DNA of 64,000 nucleotides from Thalassotalea piscium (GTDB lineage Bacteria > Pseudomonadota > Gammaproteobacteria > Enterobacterales > Alteromonadaceae). A program made the position numbers and the translations under genes. Positions within the stretch are counted from its first letter, which is position 1. Every line of letters starts with the position of its first letter. Shown here piece after piece: positions 8,367 to 17,764 of the stretch. The notes under the pieces are model-generated. The model saw only the letters and a program-made list of their open reading frames with translations. It was not told the DNA's origin and searched no databases. The stretch covers positions 3,596,001 to 3,660,000 of the forward strand of contig NZ_AP027362.1 of the NCBI RefSeq assembly GCF_030295935.1. The letters are read 5' to 3'.

Positions 8367-9410
8367 TTATTTACCTCCTTTTTTTGGGAAAAGTCCACCC
8401 TTTATAAAAATAGCAAATAGATAATATATTTGATGCATTATCTGTAAATCATTCTGACCTTTAGCCTGCTCTAACTCTTTCAAAAATTCAGGTGCCCTTT
8501 TTAATAACGAATAAAAGTCTATTTTTGACGCGGGTGGTCTTAATGCCACCCAATAATCCTGATCAGCTCCATACTCATGAACACGTAAGCATTTAGCGCT
8601 TTCTTCTGACCACCAATCATCGATCAACTGTATTGCAGCCCCTACTTTTACTCGATGAAAGACAACCGCACTTTTACCATCAGCACATTTCACTTTAGAG
8701 AGCTGTTTTTTTAATAGTCCCTTTTCTCCGGCATCTAAAAGAGGTTGGCTAGGAAATATCTCCTGACAAAAATTGGTTTGAATTTTAGCTGTAATATCTG
8801 CCACCCAGAAAACATTTGGATTACTTAATGCTTCTTCAAGCTCTACAGATAGCTCTTCTAGTACTTTTTTATCAATTGCTGGCCACTGACTATCCCAAGT
8901 TAAAAAACGAGTATTCTCTATTTTGTAAACATTGTTTAAACTCGTTTTTATAATAATTTCAGTGTTCCCACTATTTTGATTACGCCAAAGCCAAGTTCCT
9001 ATTAATAGGTTTTTAACGTATCGCAACGCTAACTCTTTATAACCATTTATTTCCTTAAATGCTGCGGCAAGATCCTGTAGAAGATCAAAAACCTCGTTAT
9101 TATTACAAACTGCAGGTTTTAGTGAATTAGCTTCCACCCTCAATGAAAATCGACAATATATGGCTTCAACATTAGGAGGTACATAACATTCTTCAATGGC
9201 TAAAGGGTTAGAAAATGACAAATCTTGAGGAGCAGAGTTTTTAGGAGATGAATCAGCATTAAACCCTTCTGCAAAACTTGACTTTTTACCCCTGATATAA
9301 GCAATTTCGGCTTCTAAAGGAATAAAATCACTAGTGGAATCTTTATAAAAAAAGACTGCTTTACCAGGGTAAAGTGAACGGTTGTATTTTAGAGAATTAC
9401 ACAATTCCAT
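8367..9410 (-). CDS. cas7f: Cas7f (Csy3) Cascade backbone subunit
   Basis: 347 aa, the expected size for type I-F Csy3, six copies of which line the crRNA in Cascade. Assigned from its fixed place between cas8/5 and cas6 and from family-like segments near the start (LKYNRSLYPGKAVFFY) and in the middle (ADITAKIQTNFCQEIFPSQP). It overlaps the end of cas8/5 by 14 bp, indicating translational coupling. Confidence 0.9.
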   Translation of the reverse strand: MELCNSLKYNRSLYPGKAVFFYKDSTSDFIPLEAEIAYIRGKKSSFAEGFNADSSPKNSAPQDLSFSNPLAIEECYVPPNVEAIYCRFSLRVEANSLKPAVCNNNEVFDLLQDLAAAFKEINGYKELALRYVKNLLIGTWLWRNQNSGNTEIIIKTSLNNVYKIENTRFLTWDSQWPAIDKKVLEELSVELEEALSNPNVFWVADITAKIQTNFCQEIFPSQPLLDAGEKGLLKKQLSKVKCADGKSAVVFHRVKVGAAIQLIDDWWSEESAKCLRVHEYGADQDYWVALRPPASKIDFYSLLKRAPEFLKELEQAKGQNDLQIMHQIYYLFAIFIKGGLFPKKGGK

Positions 9411-11505
9411 AACTTGCCTTCGCCTTTTTAATCAATATATATGCCTCTTGAACTTCATACGACCAAAAAGCCTTATTAAAAAAATGTTTCATTCCGTTAT
9501 ATCTTACTTTATAAGCACTCATGTATTGCGCAACTCCAATCACGGGTTCAGCAAAACAGTGCAATGAATCTAAAGCCCCCGACCTATTTATTGGCTTACC
9601 TAAAAAGCTGAAGCCCTGCATCACAGGAGACAAATTGGTGTTATCAATTAATAAACTAGTTAAATCATTTAAACTCTGTAATTTTGCTGTATGTGGCACC
9701 AACCACTGACCGAAGCTAGGCAGCCGCTTTAATACTGAAAACAGCTGAGTTTCATTTTGGTATAACTGGCACCAAGTAGAATTGATCTTTTGCCAGTCAG
9801 GGATCATAGCCCCACCAGCAAATCGAGAAGGGAAACATGCCTTCAACACTTGGTTGTTTTGCTCTAACTTTTCAATGCTGTCTTCATCGCCATCCAATCT
9901 TACGACAATGTCAAAAGTTAAATCACAAAATCGATTTGCTGTCACGCCCGATCTTTTGAATACTTTTTGATTAGGTCCATTCATTGAAAACGCAGGTAGC
10001 TCATTCCCTTTAACTAACGAGTAATTTCTTATAAACAATGAAAAGGATGAAAAACATATTGTCACGCCTAAACGCTCACTTAACCGTCGTTGATAATTAT
10101 GAAGCATTCCCCAAACAGCCGTTAATGAAGGCACTCCTATACAATAAGGATTTGCTTGTGCTTGAGCATCAAACACCTGAATATTTCTGAGGTACAAAAA
10201 TCGTTTGTTACCTCCATCAACATTAACTGGCTCTTCAATACTTTCTGACTTTACTATACGATTTAAAGTACTAGTTAAAAGACGCCTCAAGCGTAAAACT
10301 ATGGCTTGATGGTATGCATACCTTTCAGGTAAATTATTATTAAGATATTCAAATAAAGAAGCAGTTATACTATTATTAACTTGATCAACAGTTAATAATC
10401 TAAAAATTAATTCTCCGTGTTTGTATTGTGATAAATCCAAAACACGATTGTTATCTTGTAGCTCAAAACGCCAATCAATAATAGGCTGTAACCATTGAAA
10501 TAAACCTGCTCGAATAACTTTAAAAGAAGTAAGTACACTTTCTTTACGTTGCCTATGTGTTAACTTTAATGGACTGAAAATTAATAGTTTTAATGCATGA
10601 ATAAAATTATCAGACGATAATATTTTATTATTAAATACATCCTTACCTCGCTCTAATAGCCACAACATTTTTTCAGTGTAATCTCCTGAAGCAGGGGTAA
10701 TGTTAGGCGGATAACTGAGCAACGATATATTTCCACCAAGAGAAGCAACAAGTTCCCCCATAGAGCTTGGACGAACATGTTCAAGTTTAGCGTATCTACC
10801 TTTTCTATCTCTGGATTTAATTTGAATTTCTGCTTGAAGGGAGTGACTAACAACAGGCGTTAGCGATATATATTTATCGCGAAAAGGAAACTGAACTTGC
10901 TTAGAAAACCGATCGACAGTAACAGGAATATCTGACTCTGGCAGGAGTTTTTTAACTCTTTGACAAAGCCGATTATAATCCTCTGCTATAAATCCTAATG
11001 TTTTAAATACCTTTTTAAACACATCATTATTACTTAACAGTAAGTCGGTTAAACAAACAATTTTGCCTTGCCAATAAAAGTGGCAACAAAATAATTTTGC
11101 ACAATTAATAGTCGTACTATTATGTGACCAACCTAACGTACGCTGACAATTAGCACCACTTATAACCCCAGAGATAATAGATGGATGTGGAACCAGTAAT
11201 CGCTGTTTGCTCACCTTTATATCAGGATATTTTAAGTTATGACTATGTAGCCACTCTATTTCATTAACACATTTATCAAAATGTGCTTCATCCAGCAAAG
11301 TACGTTTAGCTAATTTTTCGTTACATAAATCTTCAACTAACGCTTTTCGGTGAGTTAAATTAAGTAAAATAATCAATGCAGCCTTTTCAAGCCCTGTTAT
11401 ATCAATCAAAGAGGTGTAGGCACTAAAAGCTTTTCTTAACTGATTATTTTTTTCTTTTAAATCATCAATAATTAATAGTTCTTTAAGCGTTTTATAATTT
11501 ACCAT
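9397..11505 (-). CDS. cas8f/cas5f: Cas8f-Cas5f fusion (Cascade large subunit)
   Basis: 702 aa. Type I-F3 transposons carry a natural Cas8-Cas5 fusion of six to seven hundred residues, unlike the separate csy1 and csy2 of defence-type I-F systems. The subunit recognises the PAM, caps the 5' end of the crRNA and recruits partners for transposition. Assignment rests on size and on its position between tniQ and cas7, with 7-bp and 14-bp overlaps; I see no short diagnostic motif. The Cas5-like part is expected around residues 280-500. Confidence 0.88.
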   Translation of the reverse strand: MVNYKTLKELLIIDDLKEKNNQLRKAFSAYTSLIDITGLEKAALIILLNLTHRKALVEDLCNEKLAKRTLLDEAHFDKCVNEIEWLHSHNLKYPDIKVSKQRLLVPHPSIISGVISGANCQRTLGWSHNSTTINCAKLFCCHFYWQGKIVCLTDLLLSNNDVFKKVFKTLGFIAEDYNRLCQRVKKLLPESDIPVTVDRFSKQVQFPFRDKYISLTPVVSHSLQAEIQIKSRDRKGRYAKLEHVRPSSMGELVASLGGNISLLSYPPNITPASGDYTEKMLWLLERGKDVFNNKILSSDNFIHALKLLIFSPLKLTHRQRKESVLTSFKVIRAGLFQWLQPIIDWRFELQDNNRVLDLSQYKHGELIFRLLTVDQVNNSITASLFEYLNNNLPERYAYHQAIVLRLRRLLTSTLNRIVKSESIEEPVNVDGGNKRFLYLRNIQVFDAQAQANPYCIGVPSLTAVWGMLHNYQRRLSERLGVTICFSSFSLFIRNYSLVKGNELPAFSMNGPNQKVFKRSGVTANRFCDLTFDIVVRLDGDEDSIEKLEQNNQVLKACFPSRFAGGAMIPDWQKINSTWCQLYQNETQLFSVLKRLPSFGQWLVPHTAKLQSLNDLTSLLIDNTNLSPVMQGFSFLGKPINRSGALDSLHCFAEPVIGVAQYMSAYKVRYNGMKHFFNKAFWSYEVQEAYILIKKAKASYGIV

Positions 11506-12722
11506 TTAGATAAATACACTCCCGAATAATGATCCCCAAAGCTTTTTTTAAGCTCAACAACTTGCCTTAAAAAGAAAACACCTTCGTTAGTTGTTAGTTT
11601 TTGTTTTATTTTTGGTCTAAATGCCGCTTTTAATGTTCCACTTTCATATAGTCTGTACACTTGTTCATAAGAGGTCGATAAAATAGCTGAAGCTTCAGCA
11701 ATGTTAATCAATGAATCAGCAATATTAGTTTTTTGTGATTTAGGGTTTTTACTTACTAAATCTAGCAAATAATTCTCAACAGTAGTCCAAACAAAATGTC
11801 CTCTACTTCTACCCTCAGACAATAAATTTGATGAGAAAATTAAGTTACCAAATATAAAAGTAAACGAAGTTTTATTGAATGTATCAATTAATTTAAGTTC
11901 TGCGTCTTTCGCTATTTCATCAAGTTCTTGATAAAAGTTTTTCGGCCATTTTTCAAAATAATTAATAATCGATTCGTTATCAAAAGAGTCTAATTCAAAG
12001 TATCTTTTTTGAAACCAAGCTATTGCTGATAGCTTTTGATACAAAGGAGTATCATTTAAAATTGGATTACTTGAATCAAGTGTTTTACCCCTCATTGATG
12101 ATGAGAGTAAAGCTTTGAATTCCGGTGCTTTAAAAGGTTTTGTATTAGTTAATTCAAAGCCACAAGAACAATGGGTAATTGATTCATTTGCAATATAATT
12201 AATACATAAATTACATGAAGGGCATTTTTCAACTAAATTATGATTGTGTTTATCGCATGCCTGATAATGCTTGAAGTGCCATACCTGTCTAATATAGGGT
12301 TCATCTCTCAAGCATTCAGGGCATATGGGAATACTGTATGGAGAAGCGCCCTCATATCGAACAAAGCTAAGAGGAAAATCAATGCCCTTCCAATTTACGG
12401 TAGATTGTGAGTTTATTTTTTTATATGATCTAAAAATAGCGAGTTTTTGCAATTCAAATTTTGGAAGGTTTAGTAAAGATTCAAGTAATTCAAAAGCTCT
12501 CATTCGGAAATGACTATCTTGCTTAGCATGATATATATTTAATAACTTTAAATCTAAAGGAAAAGCACCGTAAGCTTCAAAATCAAGCTCTCTCAACTCA
12601 TCTTTAATAGCTCGACTTAGTTGTTGATAAGAATCAAAAAAATTTTCATTTACAATTCGTATCAAATAGCTTTCTAATGCCTCATCGTCATAAGCTTTAG
12701 ATTTTGGAGTAAAAAGAAACAT
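11499..12722 (-). CDS. tniQ: TniQ (TnsD-family) transposition targeting protein
   Basis: 407 aa, as in I-F3 CASTs, where a TniQ dimer binds the Cas6 end of Cascade and links target recognition to TnsC. The N-terminal ~100 residues are the TniQ domain; zinc-finger clusters follow at ~135-185 (CPECLRDE, HFKHYQACDKHNHNL, CPSC, then HCSCGF). The C-terminus (~335-400) has a helix-turn-helix-like region (IAEASAILSTSYEQVYRLY). First gene of the tniQ-cas8/5-cas7-cas6 operon. Divergent from a tyrosine recombinase gene across a 193-bp AT-rich interval that must hold both promoters. No second, TnsD-like protein for site-specific insertion is present in the element. Confidence 0.92.
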   Translation of the reverse strand: MFLFTPKSKAYDDEALESYLIRIVNENFFDSYQQLSRAIKDELRELDFEAYGAFPLDLKLLNIYHAKQDSHFRMRAFELLESLLNLPKFELQKLAIFRSYKKINSQSTVNWKGIDFPLSFVRYEGASPYSIPICPECLRDEPYIRQVWHFKHYQACDKHNHNLVEKCPSCNLCINYIANESITHCSCGFELTNTKPFKAPEFKALLSSSMRGKTLDSSNPILNDTPLYQKLSAIAWFQKRYFELDSFDNESIINYFEKWPKNFYQELDEIAKDAELKLIDTFNKTSFTFIFGNLIFSSNLLSEGRSRGHFVWTTVENYLLDLVSKNPKSQKTNIADSLINIAEASAILSTSYEQVYRLYESGTLKAAFRPKIKQKLTTNEGVFFLRQVVELKKSFGDHYSGVYLSKW

Positions 12723-12915
12723 CGTTAACCATAAAAATTACAATATCTTAATTTATAGCTTACTTATTAAAAATTTACCCACTAATAGTTACACCATTTC
12801 GACTAAACAAAAATATTACTCATATAGCTTTCATATTTGATTTCTCACCTCGGTATTCATAAAGCTTTCTATTAGTCTTAACTTTCAAGTCAACAGTTAA
12901 AATGGAGAATTAAAC

Positions 12916-13512
12916 ATGTCAGCTTGGAATAAAGGTAAACGTGTAGGTCAAAAGAAAGCATTTAAACTCGAAGAAATTTGGCGCATTCGAATACGGTTAG
13001 AAATCGAAAATAAACTTGAGCAGCTAGCTTTATTTAATTTAGCCATAGATAGTAAGCTTAGATCTTGTGATTTAATAAGCTTAAGAGTACGCGATATATC
13101 ATCATCATCCCTTGTTCAATCTCGTGCAATGATAGAACAACAAAAGACTCACAAAGAAGTTCAATTTGAAATAACACCAAAGACACAACAGTGTTTGAGT
13201 CAATGGATTTGTATAAATGAACTATCTTCGTCTGATTTTTTATTTCCTAGCCCAAGGAAGCCTGACCACCATATTTGCTATCACTACTATGCCAATATAG
13301 TTAAGAATTGGGTATCGAAACTAGGCTTAGACATAACTCAATATGGTACACATTCTCTTAGGCGTACTAAGGCATCACTAATATACGCCAAAACAAAAAA
13401 CCTGCGAGCTATACAGCTACTCCTTGGCCATTCAAAACTACAAAGTACAATTGAATACCTTGGTGTTGAAATTGAAGATGCCCTATCAATTTCTGAAGGT
13501 ACGGAAACATAA
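12916..13512 (+). CDS. Small tyrosine recombinase (198 aa)
   Basis: Contains only a catalytic domain, without an obvious arm- or core-binding domain. Visible catalytic residues: Arg in LRSCDLISLRVRDI (~50), HSLRRT (His and Arg, ~150), LLGHSKLQSTIEYLG (His and the Tyr nucleophile, ~170-185). Stand-alone recombinases of this size occur on plasmids and in transposon cargo. It is divergent from tniQ, at the boundary between the CAST core and the cargo, so it may have brought in or rearranged cargo. RBS GGAGAA precedes the ATG. Confidence 0.8.
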   Translation: MSAWNKGKRVGQKKAFKLEEIWRIRIRLEIENKLEQLALFNLAIDSKLRSCDLISLRVRDISSSSLVQSRAMIEQQKTHKEVQFEITPKTQQCLSQWICINELSSSDFLFPSPRKPDHHICYHYYANIVKNWVSKLGLDITQYGTHSLRRTKASLIYAKTKNLRAIQLLLGHSKLQSTIEYLGVEIEDALSISEGTET

Positions 13513-14059
13513 AAAATTAAAAATCGCCATCTAGTTGTTAAACTAAAACCCGTGGTATTTAGACTAAATACTCTATGGCGGTTTCGCCCCCATAACGAGA
13601 TAGAAAGCCTTAGATAAATTATAGCTCAATCATAACCTCATAAACCACTTATGATCAGCTCTATTTTTTTACTTTTGTAAGAGGTATAAACCTAACTCCT
13701 TTTTAACCCCGTTAACCACCCTCCTACAGAAACAATGCAGTGCTGGTTCCATGATCAGTTCTGCCTATGCCACTTTCAATCAAATATTGCCATCTAAATG
13801 TGAACGTCGGTCAAAACCAACTGACTACAGCATAAAGAGTATGAATTGATTCGCTGGATATCACTTGTATAAGTTGACGAATGATTGGGGTTAAGTGAAT
13901 TCACTCTAAATCCGAAATTTCAAATATAAAAATTATTTGCATATATAAATTACAACATGTAGCATTGTTTAAAAATTAAACAGCGTCGTGCGAATAACTA
14001 ACAACTATTTCAATTACTCAATGAAAATAACAAACCAAAATAAAACAGAGGTATAAAAA
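13513..14059. other. Non-coding interval with one CRISPR-repeat-like fragment
   Basis: 547 bp of AT-rich sequence with no convincing ORF. At 13751-13773 the minus strand reads GCATAGGCAG, then AA, then CTGATCAT, resembling the 3' half of the array's first repeat (GCATAGGCAGCTGATGAT) with a 2-nt insertion. The 5' half of the hairpin (TGCC) is absent, so a working repeat is unlikely. The last ~100 bp presumably hold the promoter of the following glycosidase gene. Confidence 0.5.
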
Positions 14060-16237
14060 GTGAATAAGTATATAAACACGCTACAGCGTAAATTTAGACT
14101 AACATCGTTTTTGTTAACCACTACAATTGCAGGAGCTGGTTTTGCTAATGCAAGTCAGAGTGATGCAGTTGAGGAGATGTCAAAAGGTGGTATTACTACG
14201 TTTTTACACTTTAATGAAAACTCAGATTTACCCGTATTCATTCCATGGAATGAACGCATTCAAAATTTTCCAGTAGAGCCGTTGGCCGACATGCTTGAAG
14301 CTGGTGGCGTAAATCTCTTGTTTTTTACTATCACCCATCATGACTACAATCTTCCATTTCCGGTGCCTAGCACTGCTTCAGCGAATATGAAAAATCTTTA
14401 TGCTGGCAGATCTGCTGACAGAGATTTAATGAATGATATATATGAAGCTTTAAACGCTAGGGGCATCAAACTCGGTTTTTATTTTAACCCACTACCAGAT
14501 ACCGAAGAGCAAGCCTTTCAAGATCAGATTGGATTTCCAGATGGAGACTGGCTGCAAAATATGTATGAAACTGTAGAGATGACTTCAGACCATTATGGCG
14601 ACAAGGTATCTGCATGGTGGATTGATAATATGGCTAAAAGTAGCCATTCACGTAAGATTGATCCAAGTGAATTCGCTGGGTATTTGCGCTCTGGTAACGC
14701 AGGTGCACTCATTGCCTACAACGTGGGGGGGCAGAATGAAAATAGACAAATCCCTTTCGCAAATGACGGTGATGTTAGCCACATTACTAATTTTACCGCT
14801 GGTCACCTGAAGAATAAAGATCTTAACTATTTAAAGCCCGCATCTAAGTTTGATTCAAATGGCTTGTTAAATTATCGTCTTGATCAAATGCAAAGAGGTT
14901 GGGCTGTACAAGAGCCTGATTCTGAAGTTGGTGGCTCTTGGCAGAACGCAAGATATAAAATGCCTGTGCTGCTAGAATATATGTATGGTCTTAGATCAGT
15001 CGGTGCGGTGAGCAGTTGGAATGTTGCTCCTTATCTAGATGGTGATATTGACGAAAGAGTGGTTAATCAGTGGGTGATGATAGGCCAAGCCATGAAACAT
15101 GGTAAAGCTTTTGTGTCGGAAGACGACGATATGCTTGTTTATTCAGGTTTTAGTACAACACAAGAAGATCTTGGCGCCTCAGACCGCTATTTGGCTGAAA
15201 GCTCACAAAATGGCGATACTGCTACCATCACATATACAGGCTCTCGTATCGAGTTATGGGGTAAAAAGCAAAGTACTGGTGGCAACTGTAGTATCTCTAT
15301 AGATGGTTCAACAGTTGAAACAATCAGTCAATATTCAAGTAACGATGAGAATCAGGTCAAGTTTTTTGATAGTGGCCCACTACAATCTGGAGAACATACT
15401 CTAGAGTTTACGAATGTAGGCGGAGGTACTTGTACTCTGGATCACGTTTTTTATACTCCAGAACTCACTAACAAAGCTGACGGAGCTGAATTTGATTATG
15501 GCTCAGGCTGGAGTAATCAAGCACGCAATGAGTCGTATGGAAATACTATTCACTATACAAATATTGATAAAAGAAGTGCTGACTTTGAGTTTACTGGTGA
15601 TCGTTTCCAAATTTTCAGTCAATTGGGCCCAGGTGGCGGAGTATTTGATGTATGGATTAACGGCGAGGTTGTAGGAACAGTTGATACATACAGCTCAACC
15701 AAACAACACCAGGTACTTGTTTATTCAAGTCCAATCCTTGTTCCTGGCTTTCAGGATGTAAGAGTAAGAACTAAGAGTAGCGCTGAAGCTAATCCCGCAG
15801 CGAGTAATTCATGGGTGCACGTTGACTACATTCAATATAATGAAACTGTACCACAAGGTTATGTCATAGATTCAATACACCATGACATCAACTATGATCC
15901 CGATTGGGCGTTTCATGAGAAAGATGAAGCTCATTTAAACGTTGTGTCTTATTCAAAGGTTAGCAATACTCAAGCTTCTTATACTTTTAATGGTACAGGC
16001 GTCAAAATTATTTCTAGGAAGAATACGGGTGGTGGAAAATGCCAAGTTAAAATAGACGGTAACTTAATAGATACTGTTGATTTATATTCTTCAACTTGGA
16101 TAGATAGAGCAGAGGTTTTTAGTAAGCAAGACCTAACGTCAGGCTCTCATACTATTGAGGTTGTTGTGGATGGAACTAAAAACAGTAATTCTACTAATTA
16201 CTATTGCGTAATAGATAGATTCGAAATTACACCATAA
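14060..16237 (+). CDS. Secreted GH29-like alpha-L-fucosidase with three C-terminal beta-sandwich modules
   Basis: 725 aa with a signal peptide (cleavage after FANA). Residues ~40-340 look like a TIM-barrel glycosidase of the GH29 fucosidase kind: THHDYNLPFP matches the conserved HHD segment and AWWIDN supplies an Asp in the position of the GH29 nucleophile (WxDG). From ~374 on there are three related modules (~374-472, 473-595, 598-725), each with GGG, xIDG or xING, and TVDxYSST-like blocks, resembling galactose-binding-like domains of polysaccharidases. GTG start with AGAGG upstream. The neighbouring fucose catabolic genes support fucosidase activity; substrate is inference. It is transcribed alone and has a strong terminator. 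Confidence 0.65.
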   Translation: MNKYINTLQRKFRLTSFLLTTTIAGAGFANASQSDAVEEMSKGGITTFLHFNENSDLPVFIPWNERIQNFPVEPLADMLEAGGVNLLFFTITHHDYNLPFPVPSTASANMKNLYAGRSADRDLMNDIYEALNARGIKLGFYFNPLPDTEEQAFQDQIGFPDGDWLQNMYETVEMTSDHYGDKVSAWWIDNMAKSSHSRKIDPSEFAGYLRSGNAGALIAYNVGGQNENRQIPFANDGDVSHITNFTAGHLKNKDLNYLKPASKFDSNGLLNYRLDQMQRGWAVQEPDSEVGGSWQNARYKMPVLLEYMYGLRSVGAVSSWNVAPYLDGDIDERVVNQWVMIGQAMKHGKAFVSEDDDMLVYSGFSTTQEDLGASDRYLAESSQNGDTATITYTGSRIELWGKKQSTGGNCSISIDGSTVETISQYSSNDENQVKFFDSGPLQSGEHTLEFTNVGGGTCTLDHVFYTPELTNKADGAEFDYGSGWSNQARNESYGNTIHYTNIDKRSADFEFTGDRFQIFSQLGPGGGVFDVWINGEVVGTVDTYSSTKQHQVLVYSSPILVPGFQDVRVRTKSSAEANPAASNSWVHVDYIQYNETVPQGYVIDSIHHDINYDPDWAFHEKDEAHLNVVSYSKVSNTQASYTFNGTGVKIISRKNTGGGKCQVKIDGNLIDTVDLYSSTWIDRAEVFSKQDLTSGSHTIEVVVDGTKNSNSTNYYCVIDRFEITP

Positions 16238-16242
16238 TATCA

Positions 16243-16275
16243 TTATAAAAGGAGGCTTAATGCCTCCTTTTATAA
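16243..16275. terminator. Terminator after the GH29-like gene
   Basis: Perfect 14-bp stem (TTATAAAAGGAGGC / GCCTCCTTTTATAA) with loop TTAAT, six bases after the stop codon. The symmetric A/T ends allow function in both directions. Confidence 0.85.
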
Positions 16276-16529
16276 CGTTCAATTGGTAAATTATACAAAA
16301 AACACTTGAAATATTATTAATATAAACCTAATTAAACAGACGAATTTAAATAGAAAACCATGAGGTGATTGACGAGTATTTACTAAATATTCTTCATAGT
16401 TAATCTTACGTAAATACTAAACGACAACCATTTTGTTATAGAATATACCGAATATATTAAAGGAAAAGAAAAGCCTTAATATAACAATAAAACTTCTCTT
16501 AACAAATACACTACTTTAGGCAACCTTAA

Positions 16530-17336
16530 TTAGATTGATTCGCTTTCATATCCTAATAATCTAGACATTTCTTCAGCGGCTAATTTAATTTTCACATGTG
16601 CTAAATCAGTATCTACAGAACGAGAGCCATCAAGAAAGCCAATAAACGGAACAACCAACGCTGCCACAATTTGACCTGTATCATCGAAAACAGGATAACC
16701 AATATCTTGAACACCTTGAGCTTGCGCACTAGTGATATTCTCAAACCCTTGTTCTACCACTTGCTTAAGAATAGCATTTAACCCTCGCTTATTTGGCCTA
16801 GGGTGATTTTCAGGAATACGATTTAACATCATTTCTCGTTTTTCTTTATTTGAAAAAGCAAGTAATAAATGGCCTGAGCAAGTGTTCATCAACGGGGCTT
16901 CAGCGCCTAATCGAACACTAAAAATACGGGTAGATGGTGAGTCTTGTTGAACCACAACATGCCCCTTTCCTTCATAATAAATAACTAAGTGGCATGATTG
17001 TTCAATGGTATAAGAAAGACTTTGCATTATTGGATTGGCAAGCGAAGTTAATCTTTTTATTGGCGGAAAACGATTAGACAAGCTAAACATTTTTATCGTT
17101 AGTCTATATTTATCACTGCCAGCAGGAAGTTCTATATATCCTCTTTGCTCGAGTACAGCTAACATTCTAAATAATTCTCCAACAGACTTATCAAGCCTAC
17201 GTGTTATTTCCCCAATGTTTAGGCCATTCACTTCATTAGAAAGTAATTCAAGTAAATCTAATCCTTTTTCAAGGGCTGGTGCTGTATAGTGCTTTTTGCG
17301 AGAGCCAGACTCCTTAGCTTTGCTTTTTTCAGTCAT
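16530..17336 (-). CDS. IclR-family transcriptional regulator of the fucose locus
   Basis: 268 aa with the IclR layout: N-terminal winged helix (~20-75; NIGEITRRLDKSVGELFRML) and C-terminal GAF-like effector domain (~90-265, with CSGHLLLAF). ATG at 17336 chosen; the upstream ATA/ATG frame is less likely. It is the last gene of the leftward uptake cluster. An imperfect palindrome just upstream, also hinted at in front of the TonB receptor, suggests it regulates itself and the cluster. IclR regulators also control the L-fucose locus of Campylobacter jejuni. Inducer unknown, probably a fucose pathway intermediate. Confidence 0.85.
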   Translation of the reverse strand: MTEKSKAKESGSRKKHYTAPALEKGLDLLELLSNEVNGLNIGEITRRLDKSVGELFRMLAVLEQRGYIELPAGSDKYRLTIKMFSLSNRFPPIKRLTSLANPIMQSLSYTIEQSCHLVIYYEGKGHVVVQQDSPSTRIFSVRLGAEAPLMNTCSGHLLLAFSNKEKREMMLNRIPENHPRPNKRGLNAILKQVVEQGFENITSAQAQGVQDIGYPVFDDTGQIVAALVVPFIGFLDGSRSVDTDLAHVKIKLAAEEMSRLLGYESESI

Positions 17337-17366
17337 TTGAATTCTCAATAATAAAATTAAATATTT

Positions 17367-17398
17367 ACATTTTTTGTATTATACCAAATACAAAATGT
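17367..17398. promoter_or_regulatory. Palindromic operator candidate upstream of iclR-type gene
   Basis: Near-palindrome with outer arms ACAT...ATGT and inner TTTGTATT / AAATACAAA, 31 bp upstream of the regulator start codon. The half-site AATAACATTTTGTAT (minus strand) recurs exactly at 26130-26144 upstream of the TonB receptor, consistent with an IclR-type regulon site. Confidence 0.55.
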
Positions 17399-17754
17399 TA
17401 TTGGTTTTTATGTTCAGTTAAAGAGAAAATTTTATCCATTAACTGCCATTTACTTTTTTTCGTATCTACATTATCAGTTTTCTGAAAGGTTTCCATCAAA
17501 CGTTCCCACTCTTGTACTTTGGTATTGTTTAAATCACTTTTAGCTTTATCCTCAAAACTAAAAGTTTCATTAACTTCTATAACCATAATTAATTGTGCAT
17601 TCATTCGAAAAATAGACATATTTTCTATGCCCGATTCCTCAATACTAGTAATCACTTCTGGCCAAACATTACCTGCCTTATGATATGTTTCATATAACTT
17701 AATTAACTCATCGTCATCATGTAATTCTAGCGTTAAACAATACTGCCTATTCAT
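17398..17754 (-). CDS. L-rhamnose/L-fucose mutarotase (RhaM/DUF718 family)
   Basis: 118 aa, a dimeric alpha/beta fold family interconverting alpha and beta anomers of 6-deoxy-L-sugars in the cytosol. Family features are the N-terminal YCLTLELHDD, the active-site segment YHKAGNVWPEV and the later QEWERLMETFQ. RhaM-type proteins act as fucose mutarotase in non-phosphorylating pathways such as that of C. jejuni. It lies 10 bp after fucP and is probably co-transcribed with it. Confidence 0.85.
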   Translation of the reverse strand: MNRQYCLTLELHDDDELIKLYETYHKAGNVWPEVITSIEESGIENMSIFRMNAQLIMVIEVNETFSFEDKAKSDLNNTKVQEWERLMETFQKTDNVDTKKSKWQLMDKIFSLTEHKNQ

Positions 17755-17764
17755 AATCTAAACC

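Noticed and set aside
9397-11505. Minus-strand 702-aa frame as separate cas8 and cas5 genes
   Set aside because: No stop or internal start separates two genes; the fused form is the rule in I-F3.
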